NCBI GenBank assembly: GCA_000499405.2 | Contig: HG738137.1 | Location: 25,475,843 to 25,539,842, forward strand | Source: Onchocerca volvulus | Lineage: Eukaryota; Nematoda; Chromadorea; Rhabditida; Onchocercidae | Length of the DNA stretch: 64,000 bases | Direction of reading: 5' to 3' | In this document: in pieces, positions 48,395-61,988 of the stretch | How positions within the stretch are numbered: the first letter of the stretch is position 1 | Layout of the letters: every line of letters starts with the position of its first letter | Translations under genes and position numbers: made by a program | Notes under the pieces: model-generated | The model's database searches: none | What the model was told of the DNA's origin: nothing | Seen by the model: the letters and a program-made list of their open reading frames with translations, nothing else

Positions 48395-48529
48395 TTCAAA
48401 TGATAAAATTTTTCTTGAGTTAAATTCATGAAAGCAACAATTATTTCTTCAATCAACAAATTTGATTTATCCATTAAGCGAATTATTCTATCGATAATGA
48501 TATTTCACGGATTGAAATCATTGAATGTA

Positions 48530-49653
48530 TCAGAGAAGAATAGATGTAGCAAATGATGCAATGTATTGGGCAAACTGCAAAAAGAAAAATTTGAATCAAA
48601 TCATCCTTAATTACTCATAATTGACTTAATTCAGCGAGTATTTCGAGAATGACTTTATTAGTGGATGATTTTGCATCACGTAATGATCATTGGCTATCAT
48701 TTATCAAGCAAAAACACTTCTCGCGTTTCCAACATTGTCTTGATTCGATGTTTGTAAAAGCTATTGCAATATGTTTTGAAAAGGTTAATCTTTGAATTCT
48801 TCGATGAATCTAACTTGTGACATTAAATAAAGATATGAAGTAGCGGATATTCGAATGATTTTACAATTGATATTGATCACACTTTTGTATATTTTATTAG
48901 CGTTATTATGGCCTTATTTTGAATTTACCTCAGCAAGATCGCTCGTCAAATGCCCAAAGATTTGGCGGAAAGATATAAGTTGAAGGACATAATCTGAAAA
49001 AAAAGGAAAATTTATAATGGAACATATATTTTGATATAAATATAGGCATGTATATTATAAAGGATAGCAAAAATTCTTTTAGGATGTATGAATTACTCGA
49101 AATTATTTTTTATTTATTTCAAAATTTCAGTGATTAGTTGAGATGAAATAATCCGACAATTTTTGAATCAATAAACTAGCACTGGAAAAATTACTCTAAT
49201 CTATTATTATACAAATGAAATGCAAGGAGAACAATTAGATCAAAACAAAAAATTTGTTTTGATGTTTTGTATATATTTGATAGTATACAGTTACATCAAT
49301 AGAAAATAATTTCTGATTTTTATGCGATTTCATCGATGTTACTAATCTAAAATCGAAAAAAATCTATTGTATGTACTTGAAATTGTTTTAAAAATCAATT
49401 AATGATAGATGTTTTTGCAGAAAAATTCATTTGTTATGATTTTAATTTAAATATTTTGATATTTTTTTCTTCTTTTTTTTAAAATACTAAAAGAAATCAA
49501 ACTTACTTTACAAGCGATACAGAAAAATCTGCGAGTAAATGTTGGCAGATTCATACCATCAAAAAGATATGCAAATCCAACAGTTATGGAATCTAAACAT
49601 TTTTTGAAGTAAAAATAGGTGATTCTGAAGATATCAGTTGCTTTTATCAACAT
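48530..49653 (-). CDS. Tentative three-exon small gene (83 aa), unrecognised
   Basis: Exons 49653-49512, 48993-48929 and 48574-48530 join in phase (142 + 65 + 45 = 252 nt) from an ATG to a TGA. They use donors GTAAAG and GTAAAT and acceptors TTTTCAG and TTTGCAG. The predicted product contains CLDSITVGFAYLFDGMNLP near its start and FGHLTSDLAEFAQYIASFA near its end. No family is recognised and there is no signal that fixes the start. The first exon needs the donor three codons before a stronger GTAAGT, which would put the next exon out of frame. Chance alignment of splice-like signals in AT-rich DNA remains possible. Confidence 0.25.
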
Positions 49654-50485
49654 TTATAAAGAATTGCAGTGATACAAGAATTGCTATATAGCCATTCTCA
49701 ACAAAAGTGATTTGAACTGATAAAAATCGAAACCAAATATTAACTTTTGCTAAAAATAAATCTTCCGATATTGATGTCATTGTTTTTTTTTCTTTTTGAT
49801 AAAAAAAAATAACCTTTGGTAATCACAAAAAAGTGATTTTATTTATTTATTTTTTTTCTTAACGATCTTTTTTTCATTATCATTTCTGTTTATCATCATT
49901 CCCGTTATTCAGCGCATGTTTTGCATATTCCAAATAGATTCGTCGTTTTTGTTTAATACAAAATTTCGAATCACTTCTTGATCAATTCCTGCTACTACTA
50001 TAGCAATCATGACCTCTAAGTTCCAGAAAAGCCTGATCCGGAATCGAAGAACCGGATTAAATAGTTGGCGCTATTTCAGCAGACCGGATCGCTTCGATAA
50101 TTCGGAGCTCTGAGTATTTCATGGCCCGGGCTTTGGGTTCGCTTTTTTTCGTAGTTTCATTCTTGAATATTCTTAGGTTTTGGTTTGGATTCGGGATTCT
50201 GAATTTTGCTGAGGTCCATCATCTTCATCATCCATTTTACTTTATGAATTCATCAATTCTACAAACTTTAGATATGAACTGAAATAAACGATCATATGAA
50301 TTGAAAAAATCTAAATTCAGCCTAATTTAAATTTTATGGAACGAAATATATTCTATTCCTTCTCCTTATCTATAATTCTTATCTCTGTAATTTTATTACT
50401 TTTTTTATCCAAAAATTTCCCTTTCAATTCTTCTTCAAATGATTAATATTGAATTTTCCGAGATTCGTGATATTGCATTGATTAA

Positions 50486-50516
<31 letters not shown>

Positions 50517-51191
50517 CTTTATTTTTAAATTTAATTTGAATTGTTTTTTTCCTCTCTTCCATTTAATTAATTTTTCTATCTAATCAAATAATTGACTTTT
50601 GTTTTTCCTTTTTTTTTTTCTGAAAATTTTTCAAAGTATTTATATTTTTCTCTATGTTTTTTTCTCCAATTCTTAAAGATGCTTTTCATATTATGCAGAA
50701 ATTAATTTTTTCGGGTATTTTTTTTTCAATTTCTTGAAATACAAAAGTGTTTATTTTAGTGGTACCATAAAAAATAGTTGGTAGTAGAAGAAATGAACTA
50801 GTTTATCATAATTGAAGAGATGAAGGAAGAGGAGAAGACATTATCGTCGTGGCATTTAATCAGTAATCATTATTAACCTGAACTATCAGATGGATATTAT
50901 AACTTGGCGGCATGAAACTATAATCTCCCGATTTTTCGCTCTTTTTAAATTTTTTTTCTTTTTTTTAAATATTGTATTTATAATCACATTATTGCCAAAA
51001 AACAAAGATTTACTCAGTTTATCTTGAAGATTTTCTCAAGACTGATTATAAGTACAACATCCTAATGATCATCCGGAATATCGTGAAGCGATGTTATATA
51101 AAATTTGGGCTCGTTTAATTGGTAATTCTACGATTAAACGAGAACAGAATATCGTAACATATCATTAATACTATGTATATATTTCAGATTG
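49654..51191. other. Intergenic region upstream of npp-12, with a GC-richer island
   Basis: Mostly T-rich DNA with a 25-nt T run at 50491-50515. Positions about 49985-50220 are clearly richer in G and C than anything nearby and contain the related phrases GATCCGGAATCGAAGAACCGG and GACCGGATCGCTTCG. A perfect 10-bp inverted repeat (CTCGTTTAAT / ATTAAACGAG) lies at 51110-51142, about 50 bp before the npp-12 start. No gene is supported. Confidence 0.6.
51176..51187 (+). promoter_or_regulatory. Probable spliced-leader acceptor of npp-12
   Basis: The sequence ATTTCAG ends at 51187, four bases before the ATG at 51192, with AT-rich DNA and no coding signal upstream. This matches a nematode trans-splice acceptor and supports the chosen start. 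Confidence 0.55.
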
Positions 51192-54100
51192 ATGTCTAAA
51201 TTTCATTGTTTATTGCTTCGATTATTATTATGGTATTCAGTGCTACTTACAGATAGTTATCGGTTAAATGTGCCACGGGTGCTTTTACCATATCATCCTA
51301 CTGTTCATGTAACCTTTGACCTAATTGTCAGTGATCCGTCAAATGGATGCTTCACATGGTATGTATAATTCGTGGTATCGCTTATTGAAATTATTCAGTT
51401 AGAGTTTTCAAGCTGATTAAAGGATTGATTACTGGAATATATCAAATTAAGTGGTTAAATATTAGATCAAGTTTTCAAGAAAATTAATTTCTGTTTAGAT
51501 TTCGGATGAGAATTTGGAATGACCGATGCTGCTTCTTAGTTAATAGGTATTTTCAGGATAGTTAAAATATAATTATTTTAGGAGATCAACTCGACCAGAT
51601 ACTGTATCAGTAAAAGCCGTGAATCCGGTAGGAATGAAAAAATGTTCAGCAAAAGCTCAAATTGCTGCAACTTCAAAATATGCTGAGGAGCAAACAGTTG
51701 TTGTTTTTGCGGAAGATAAAGGTTATATATGTAGCTAATTTATGGTTTTAATTCCAAAAATTAAACTAAAATTGAGGAGGAGTTATCGAACTTTGCCTTT
51801 GATAATATCTGTCTCTCAAGATTTGTCCTTACAACCTTCCAAATTCAGTTATTATTAGAAACTTCCTTAGTGGTAATTGCTAATCTGTGCTTTATCAGTT
51901 CTATTATCATTCGATTACTTTTCTGGATTACGGTTTTAATTTTTGAACTCAAATGATATTTCAGAAAAATATTCGTTCGGTTCCCTGTTAATAGCAAAGA
52001 ATTTTGTACATTTATGGAAATGCTTTTATCTACCCTATCTGCAACGCCGTAAATGGGATTTCGTAAAAGTTAGACTTTGCTGCAAATGCTTGATTTTTTT
52101 ACAGATGCTGGCATAGTTTTAAGCTGTGGCGTGACAGTTGATGTGATACGAAGCATAACAGTTTCAACTACTACGAAAGTCTTATTTCTAGATGCGTCAC
52201 CAGCAAAAATTGCTGTGCATGCATATAATGCTGAAGGTTAGTAATTTACTGTTGCTTGTAAATTTTTGAAGTGAATTAGAAATAGGAAAGAAAAATTATG
52301 CAGTCAAGTTTTTGATAAATATTTCATTCATTGATTTAACTTTAGAATAGTTTCAGTTGAAAATTTTGACAATTTAGAATAATCGAATTTTGTTCGAATA
52401 GTATTGAGGTTACTGATTGGTACTTGATATTTGACAATGCTTTAATTTTGAATAATACATTATAATAGGATTTGTCGAAATGGGATGATAATATTCATGA
52501 GAAGTAGCAATTTAGAAAAAGAGGATTTCAGAAGGTGATATATATTTTGTGATCTATTGATTTTGTTTTTTTTTTTCTTTTTTTTCCACAGCTGAATATT
52601 TTTATATAATAATTAAACTAGAAAAGTAAAACGAAAAGTAAATTTGAATATTAGGAGCTATCTGAATATTAGAAAATTCAATATTAGGAGCTATCTTTCT
52701 TCTTCTACTTTTTTTTTCCTTTTGATATTAACTTTTTTAGATTATTGCTTAAAATCTTGAAAGCATTACCAGTATAGTATGTTTTTCTTCCTTAAGATTT
52801 TTAATGCCTAATGCCCTCATAAATTTCTTTATTGAAACCTAAATAAAACATTTAATCACGGAAATTTGAATAAAATATTTATAGGTGATATGTTTACCAA
52901 TCTCGGAGAAATTCCATTTGAGTGGCATTTGGAATCATCTTCTTTATCGGAAAAACCTCTTCGGATTGTACCATTTTCGCAATCAAAGTACGAAGCACCT
53001 GATGGCGTGCGTTCGTTGGAAGAAAATAATAAACGCGGTTAGTTTCAATTTCTGCAAAGTTTATTAAGCATAAAAAAGGATGTGTAATGTTACCAAAAAA
53101 TATGCGAATTAGTTTATTCTTATATTGGATATACTTATTCGATGACTTGAGTATTATTTAATTAAAAATGCTATCCTTTAAAATGCTGATTTTCATGTTT
53201 AACACTGTTTCGTATATGTTTTGTTTAGCAGAAAAATTTTTATTATGGTATTTCATATTTATTAATATTGATAAATCAAAAAAGCTATTATTGAAAAATA
53301 AGAGTTTAGTTTGTCATGAGGCAGAGCGGTTTATTTTGTATATTTTTTATTTTTGATGGTGTTAGTACGAAAGGAACGCAATATGAGTTTATATTTATGA
53401 CTTTTTTATTTGGATGGATTTTTCTTTTTTTAAATTATGTTTTCTTTTTTCTTCTTTGGTTCCTTTTGGTTTACCAGAGTATTCATTTATTTTAGATATC
53501 TTTTGATGTTTTCATATTTCCAGGCTACGTGATTTTAGTTGAGGGTATATCTACGGGTGCTGCTGCTTTGAAAGTAAGGCTGATTGAACCGAATTTCGAG
53601 GTTGGTTATCATCGTTTTCGTGATATTATATTTGCTCTATCAATTTAGTTAATAACATTTATTATTGTTTGCATATAGTGTTCTCAGATATCAGTTATTT
53701 TCTTTTAAGAATGTGGCACCTCAAAAAGTGGATTTTGTAGTAGTCGCAAACATCTTATTGATACCTTCTCAAGATATATTTCTTCCTCTTGGATCACATA
53801 TTCATTATACCGCAGAGATAGTTAAACAGAGCGGTACAAAAGGTGAGATCTTTATGTCTCATTCATTTATAACTTGCATCTTTAATTTATTTTATGGATT
53901 CGGAATATGATTCGGAATAATATTTATTATTTTTCACAATAATTAATTGTATGTTTTAATGTTGCAGCGATACAATTACCATCAAAGCAATATAAACTAA
54001 TGATTAAGGATCCAGAAATTTGTTCGGTGAATTCATTATCGTCTATAGTTTCAGCTATAAATTACGGAATAACCGAGATATCACTGATTGATGAAAGTTA

Positions 54101-57100
54101 GATTTTCCTTGAAATGAAATCATTTTGTCTTTTTAAAAACTGTATTTTAATGTAGAACAAATTTTTAATTTAATATTTGGCTCATTTGGAATATATGTAC
54201 TTTTTTTTGGCTTCTTTATTACTTGGTTTATCGATTCCGTTGGTGACATAGAATGCAGAAATAATATGTTATCTTTGTTTTTGATGGCGACATTTCGGTT
54301 TATTTTTTGAAATTCGTGATAGCGGAATAAATATCTTCAATTTAGAGCTTTCTGGTTTATTAATTAATACAAAAATATAGTTCTTTAATTCTTTCATTTC
54401 AGATGTAAAATTATTAAATGCTTTAAAGCCTCCATCTGCTCGAATCCATGTTGTTGAACCATCGAGTTTGCATATCAAAATTAGCGGCAATTCATTGTAT
54501 CTGGAGATAGGGCACGAATATGATATTTCTTTTGTTGTAACTGATGCTGATAATAATGTTATGTATATCCCAGAGGTTAATTTTATATTTTGTTTTATAG
54601 AATATCATTTTATTCTGAATTTTTTGTTTATTATTTAAATACATTATTTAAATTTGATTTATTATTTAAATTTGATGATATATCTTACAGAATGCAATTT
54701 TCGAAAGTGCTATATCTAAAGAATATTTCAAAGTGATTAGTAAATCACGTAATGGATCATATTTTAATGTGAGAACTATAAAAAGTGGGACTGCAAAACT
54801 ACGAGCAGCATTTGTATCAGTTATGAGTTCGGTTAGATCTTTTGATATTATCAGTGCTTGCAAATGTCAGACAGAAAGAGATTATAGCTTTTATCATAAA
54901 AATTTACCACATTGATTCATTTTGATCCTCATTTTGTTTATTTAGAAATTATTTATATCCTGATGAATATAATTACTATTAAAGTATTTCACTGAAATTT
55001 TTTATCTTAGGAAGGAGAATTAAAGATATCATCATCGATAAAGGATGAAGTAGCTGTTGTGATATCAGAGCCGATTGAAGTGATACCGCCGTTCGTCGCC
55101 TTTCCATACATCGATGCCAAAAAAATTCATTCTAAGAAACTTTTGGTTTGTTTCTTGTGATATATTCTAAATATAATTCAAATATCGTTGTATCATCGGT
55201 GTATTTTTATCATAAGATAACAGAAGCTTTTTTCAGGCACGAGGTGGTACGGGATCATTCACATGGTCAAGTATGCATCCAGAAATTGCTTCAGTAGATT
55301 CCAATGGGATTCTGCTGACTGGAAATCTTGGTGAGACAGAGGTAATTGCACAGGATGTGCAAAATAATGCTCATTTTGGGAAAGCAGTTGTCCAGATTTT
55401 ACAACCAAGCGGAATCACTTTCAGCAAATCGCGTCTGGAAGCTGAGGTACATTAAATTAACTCAGTATTTTCTAAACATAGTAGAAAGATTTTCTTTACA
55501 GTGAAAATTTTCTTAATTTTCTATAGTTAGAATTTACCTGGTTAATTTACAAACAGAATCAGCGATGTTATCATTACTTAATTATTGGATTATTTTAAAA
55601 TGCGAAGCTTCATTCTATATATAATATGCCAATGGCCACTAAATATTTTAAAACAGCATTTCACCACTATACCTTTAAAAAAAAAAAAAAAAAAATCAGT
55701 TAGTAAGCGCTAGTCGATATTACTCGTTGAATAATGTAGCAAAGATGACGAATTTCTAATATTTTAGATATAAAAAGTAATAGATTACATTAAAAAAGTG
55801 AAGTTCTTATTATTCTGTAAGATTAAGTTAATTCAGTTGACGTATTTCAGGTTGGTAGTGATTTAATCCTGTATATTTCTCTTTACGCCAATCTAGGAGA
55901 TAGAAAAGTGACTATATCCGATTGTCGTCGTGTTGATTTATCGATGAGAATAAAAGACAGTGGTATTTTTCGGTTGGTATCAGGTAAATTGCTTAGTGAA
56001 ATTCTAAAATCTAGTATATTTTAAAAATGAAAGTACTTAATTCGTATGTGTGTGCCACATTGCGAATCAGTGAATGTTTAGGAAGTTGTGGAGAAATGCC
56101 TGCATACGATGATGGTTGCTGCGGCTTTATACTTACTGCTCTTACTTCTGGTGATACCATCGCAACTGTTCACTTTGGTAATATGTCTGCTTCAATTCAG
56201 ATTTCCGCATATCTACCATTGAAGGTTTGTTTTTCATGCATAACATATATTTAAGTCGTCAGTGTTTTCGATAACTAAGTTATCTTATTGATTATAAATA
56301 TCGTTATTGATTCAACTATCGTTTATTATGTGTTCTGAGAAAATAAGAATATTTAAATACAAATGGTTCTCATACACGGTAAGTTAGCTAATTTTTTAGC
56401 TGGAGATACCTACGGAAATATTTGTTATGCTTGGCAGCAGCTTTTTTATCCGTACATCTGGCGGTCCAAGACCATGGATTCTGGATCCATCGAAATATTA
56501 CTCAAAATGTAATTTGTCTTTATTGTAATTATCTTAAATTTGAATTTAATTTTCAAGCTTCAATCTGAATCCAATTTTTATTTGTTTCTATAGATGTTAT
56601 TTTGCAGTAATCTACAGTAATACATCGAATTTGATCGCTAATGTTGACTTTTCTTCTCAGGATGGCCAAACTATGGCCATGTGTAAGGATAGTAAAGGAG
56701 ACGTGGTGAGCTTTTTATACCTTATCAATTAGAATATATGCATACTGTCTAATCATTCATTGGCAAAAAAACATGTTCATATGAGAAATTTCTGAAAAGC
56801 CTTACGTTGTTCGCAAATCATTCTATACCTCCATTCATTACTTATAATTTTTAATGTTGTAAGAGTTGATTCTTCAAAACGGTTCATTGTTTTAGGACTT
56901 TTTTGGAATAAAGTATTGTTTTGCTTTTCAGCTTATCGCGGTTGTTGTTGGTAATGAAGCTTCTCCCACGAATCCGCTACCGGCTAAGACTGAAACAAAA
57001 ATAAGAGTATGTTGTGTTGTTCCCACACGACTATCCTTATCTTTGTTAAGACCTCATCAAAATATATGTCCGACAAACGTGGTTTGTTTTCTTTTAGTAA

Positions 57101-60100
57101 TAAAAGTTTTTTCTTTTTGAACTTCTTAATTTGATTTATCTAGGAATATTGCTTCTTTTCTTCAGAAAAGCTAAGAAGACTGAAGAAAATGTTTTCATAT
57201 AGCTTATATTTTGTAGCGTGCTGTTAGTTGCATTCAACCATCTACATTAGCAATATCGGCTTTCGGACATTGCGAATCCGGACCATCGATGGGATTAGAA
57301 AAGCAACTTGATTCGTTGACTTCTCTGAAAATGAATTGGAAAATAAGTGATAAAAATATGGCAAATATTGAAGAAAATAAAGAAAGTAAATTAAGCGAAG
57401 GTAGTTCTTTCAAATCTTACTATGCATATATATCTATATGTGTAAGTTCCATTAAGAGTCTTCCTAACTATTATTTAATAAAAAGTGAAAGAATTATAAC
57501 TATCAAACCACTTTTGAAGTTAATTTTAATATTTGTTCATTTAAGAGAATGAGCATTTCCTTCCTTTATATCATAACGCTTATAGTTTCGGCACCGCTCA
57601 AGGAATTTATTCCATTCAATAAATTAAGGAATCGTTTATTTGCACTCATCTATTTATCTGAACATTTCGATATTTAGTACGTGGCATTCTGAAACCGCGG
57701 GAAGTTGTTGGCATAGTGGAAATTATCGCAACAGCGCGAGGATATAAGATTGGAAATCGACAATTTCATTTACCACAAGAGTTGCAAAGTAAAATGCAAA
57801 TAGATCTGGTTCAAGATGCGGAAGCAGTACCGTCTGTAGCGGTATTGCTAAATGAGAAAGGAGCTTCAAAAACCATTCGACTAGAACATGGTTCAGGGCA
57901 TTTCGCTTTGGTAGCTTATGATTCGAGAATAATGGATGCCAAGATATCCAATGGAATTGTGCAAGTGAGGAAATTATATTAGGTTTCTACGAGATTATAT
58001 GATAATATAAGTTCTCAATTAATATACTCTTCCCACATGTTTGTCTGATTTCACTAAACACTACTTTTGTTTTAAATATAATCATACCAAATCACTATAT
58101 TACTTACAGTCTTAAGATAACATCCTTTAAAGGTGAGTCCATTGGCTGTTGGTAAGTCGAAGCTCAAGTTTATGGACTTATGTTTCAACAAAAACTTCAC
58201 AGCTACGATTTCGGTAACAGACGTGGAAGAGATTCTGATCGAAGCACCTGAATTTGTAAGTACCAGTATTCCATAAATTTCGCATTTCGTGAGTTTTTGA
58301 AATATTGACGTCTTCCGCCACTTGATTTCGTCTTTTTTCCCAATTGGTAAGAATTGGAAAATAACCGGATTTCTCTGATTATAGCCAACCAAAATGTGAT
58401 GAATTCTTTTAATTTATTGATTTCCTTTGATTTGTAAATCCTTCTCCAAAGAACCTTGCATTTTAGATAGCGCTAGATACCGAACAAGAATTACAGCTTA
58501 AAATTCGCGATATGGAAGGTTTTTTGTTTGTAACAGATGATGCTGATATAATGAATGTGCAGCTAAACGCATCATCCAATGTTTTAGTTATAACCAGGTA
58601 TTTTACCCTTTTTTTTTTTTGAAATTCTTCATCCATAGTATTTTCTCTTAAGTTATATGCCACGTATATTCTTGTCATATGATTAGGTGATATAAATTTT
58701 TGAAAATGCTGTTTATGACTGATTGCAAGCACATATTTAAGGATTGATGCTCTACATTATATTTTACGTGGTAATGTTGTTGGTGTTGTAACACTTCGCG
58801 CTTCCGCTCGACGCACTAATGGGCGAATATTGCAAAGTCAATCTCATAGTATTCAAGTTTATGCACCGTTGCAATTACAGCCAAAATTGATAACTCTTAT
58901 TCCTGATTCTGTTTTCCAGGTACCATAATTTACTTGATATTGGCCCTTAACCAATGAAAACTGTCTAGAACAGTCGTTTTGCAACTAGGAGTACTTTGTT
59001 GCGTTCTATATTAATTAATACAGCATAGGAATTAGAATGAGTGAATTTTATTGACGGAATGAACAAAATTTCTCTTTTAGAAGTATTATTGTTCACAAAT
59101 GTCTAACATTAACTTATGAAAAAGCAGTAATTTAATACTCCATAGTAATATCATTGCAGTTAGAGATATCCGGTGGACCTCAGCCGTTGCCACCTGTGCA
59201 GTATCGTCTCAATAATACTTCAGTAGCTGTTGTGAGATCAGATGGGCTGATAACAAGTAAAGCAGTTGGATACACGAAAATCATAGGCTCCGTTAGCCTG
59301 GACAACAATTTGTCATCCATTGAAGAAGTATTTTCATCTTTGCTTTAAAAAATTAATTTTTCATCAAATATGATTATATTTTATGCATTAAGAAGGGAAT
59401 TTAAATAATGGCTTTAGCAATCACATTTGCGACACAGATAATTTAGGTGAATAACTATTTTAGGATCAAGTTGTTGTTAAAACAGTGTTACTTACCGGAG
59501 TCCACATACAGCTCTCTACTTCACGAATACAAGTTGGTCAAAAAGGATGGGCTCGCGTTAATGGTCTTAATGAAAATGAAACACCGTTTTCATTTGGTGG
59601 AGCGTTATATCCGTTGAAGATCTCCTGGAGGATCACCACACCAGGCATCGTCGAAATCGTATCGCCAGTTGATGTAAGTATTAACGATGTTCCGATGCAG
59701 GACTTATGAAGAGTCTGTATCAGAAGCTTTCGTTTTTAATAAATTGTAATTTTGGATATGATGTAGTTATTGAAGGAAGGCGGCAATTTTGCAGTGCGCT
59801 GTTTATTATTGGCAAATTAGCAAACTGGATACAGCTAAACCGATTTAAGAAAAGTTTGTAAATTGAAAGCGAGGTCAAAATTTTTATTAATTTGGATTTA
59901 ATTTTAACCGGAGTAATTATTGTTTTAACAGTAATATCATTTGCAGACTTTCATGACTGAATCACTTGAAAATCGATTTCAAATAGAACTAGAAGCATTG
60001 GCAGTGGGACAGGCGGTGATTCACGTGTCAGTGACTGCTTCCAAAAATTCGAAGGTATTCTCCAAGGAAGTCAAGCATTATGAAGATCAATTGATAATCA

Positions 60101-61947
60101 CAGTTACTGAACCGCTACAATTAACGATTCCACCGCGGAATCCTCTTGCATTACGTCTCTCTCCGGATGCAGAACTTGATCTAAAAAGTAACAGGTAATA
60201 CTGTAGTCATATTTAGTCCTTATTACGTGATTTCGATTTTTTTTTTTTTTTTTTTCAGCTGCAGCAGAACTGTATATAGTTGTTTTGTTATGCACTTCAT
60301 CGTAATTACTGCATGTTCATCAAAACCATTCTGCAGCGCGTCATCTGACATTGACTTCATTATATATTAAATACTTGATAGAAATTCCAAACTTCTTTTT
60401 TGATTATGTATTATCTAAACCATCTATCCTTTATTGCAATTTTTTTAATATTGAAATGAATGGAAAAGCAAGAAAGATATTATTTTCAGCGTATTAAATA
60501 TTTTCAGGAAAGATAGCTCGGTGCAGTTTATGGTGCCACCGGAATTTTCTACTTATATGTCAATAATCGGTGATAATAACAGCACTTTAATAACTCATAC
60601 AGTTGGTGATGCTGCTTTAATATTGAAGGAAACAAAAGATCCTCATAAAGAACTTATATATTTACCAGTTTCCGTAAGTTATATGAATTATTTTACTTAA
60701 TACTTATCTAATTTTGTAAGAAAAATCAATTACTTATAATAGAAATCCATTCGTCCGAGATTAACAAATGCGATCTTCTGAAAAGATATTTCATCTTCTA
60801 TATATAGTTGCATCGTACTACATATTTTTTCTATTCTCGGTTGTATTTTGATAATACGATGTTAGGGAATTTATTTTTGAAAATGAGAATTGCAGATTAC
60901 TCCGGTAGTATCTCTCCATCTAAAGATAAAATGTGCTGAAAAGTTGGAAAAATCATTAACAGTTTTTCCTCTCGGTTATCGCCTCCATCTCGATGTTGAA
61001 TCAAGAGACCATTTTGGCCGTTTATTTGATGCTGCAAAGCATTCGCTAAATTATAGACCCCATCGGTGAGTAGTACTATTTTGTCAAATTATGCGAATTT
61101 TTCGGATTTTTCTATATTTTCATATTATTAGCTTGCGAAAATTCTGCAGTGTTCTGGAGATTAACAACTAATAAAAAATAATATGTAACTCTTCTATATT
61201 AACTATGGTTTATGTCATGAGAAAATTCTTTTGTTCACAACGCCGAACAAATTTTAAATAAAGCAGAAACAATTTTAAGGAAAAGTGGAGATCGTATAAA
61301 TCATAGTTGGCTGGGATTCTAGTTCCATCATTCACGTATTGTTTTTCCTGCTTTACCTAGTGATGATATTTTTTTTATAGCTTTGATTTAACGGAAATCC
61401 ACCCTGGAAACGCTAACAGTTCATTCGATATACATCTAAAGGATTTTGGCGAAACAGTACTTAAGGCGAGTCTCTTTTGTTTTCCAGTTGTTTTTTATTA
61501 ACTAAACAATCTGATCTACATTCTTCACATTTAATATTCATCTATACCTAATTTATTTTTTTTGCCATGCTAACGATTATAAGCAATCAATTATACTTCT
61601 GGTGTTCCTTATAATTATTTTCAAATATTACCATCATTTTGTTAAGGTATGGGACAGAAATAATCCCGAACTAAACGTATTTCTCCGGCTTCCTGTGGGT
61701 GATGTAATCAAGCCATTAGCACATTCCGTGGTCCTTTCTGAAATCGTTTGTTTCAATTCTCCACTACCAGTATCTGGATGGAAGGAATTAGATGGAAAGC
61801 GACATTTTCAATTCGTCGATGAAAAAAGTGGCATTGCCGTAGCAGTGGAAACGGGTAACACTGTAATTGCTTCGTATGACTCCCAAAAACAAATCATCTT
61901 TACTAAGGTATATTCTTTAATCGACTAATACTTTTGATTACCAGTTG

Positions 61948-61988
<41 letters not shown>

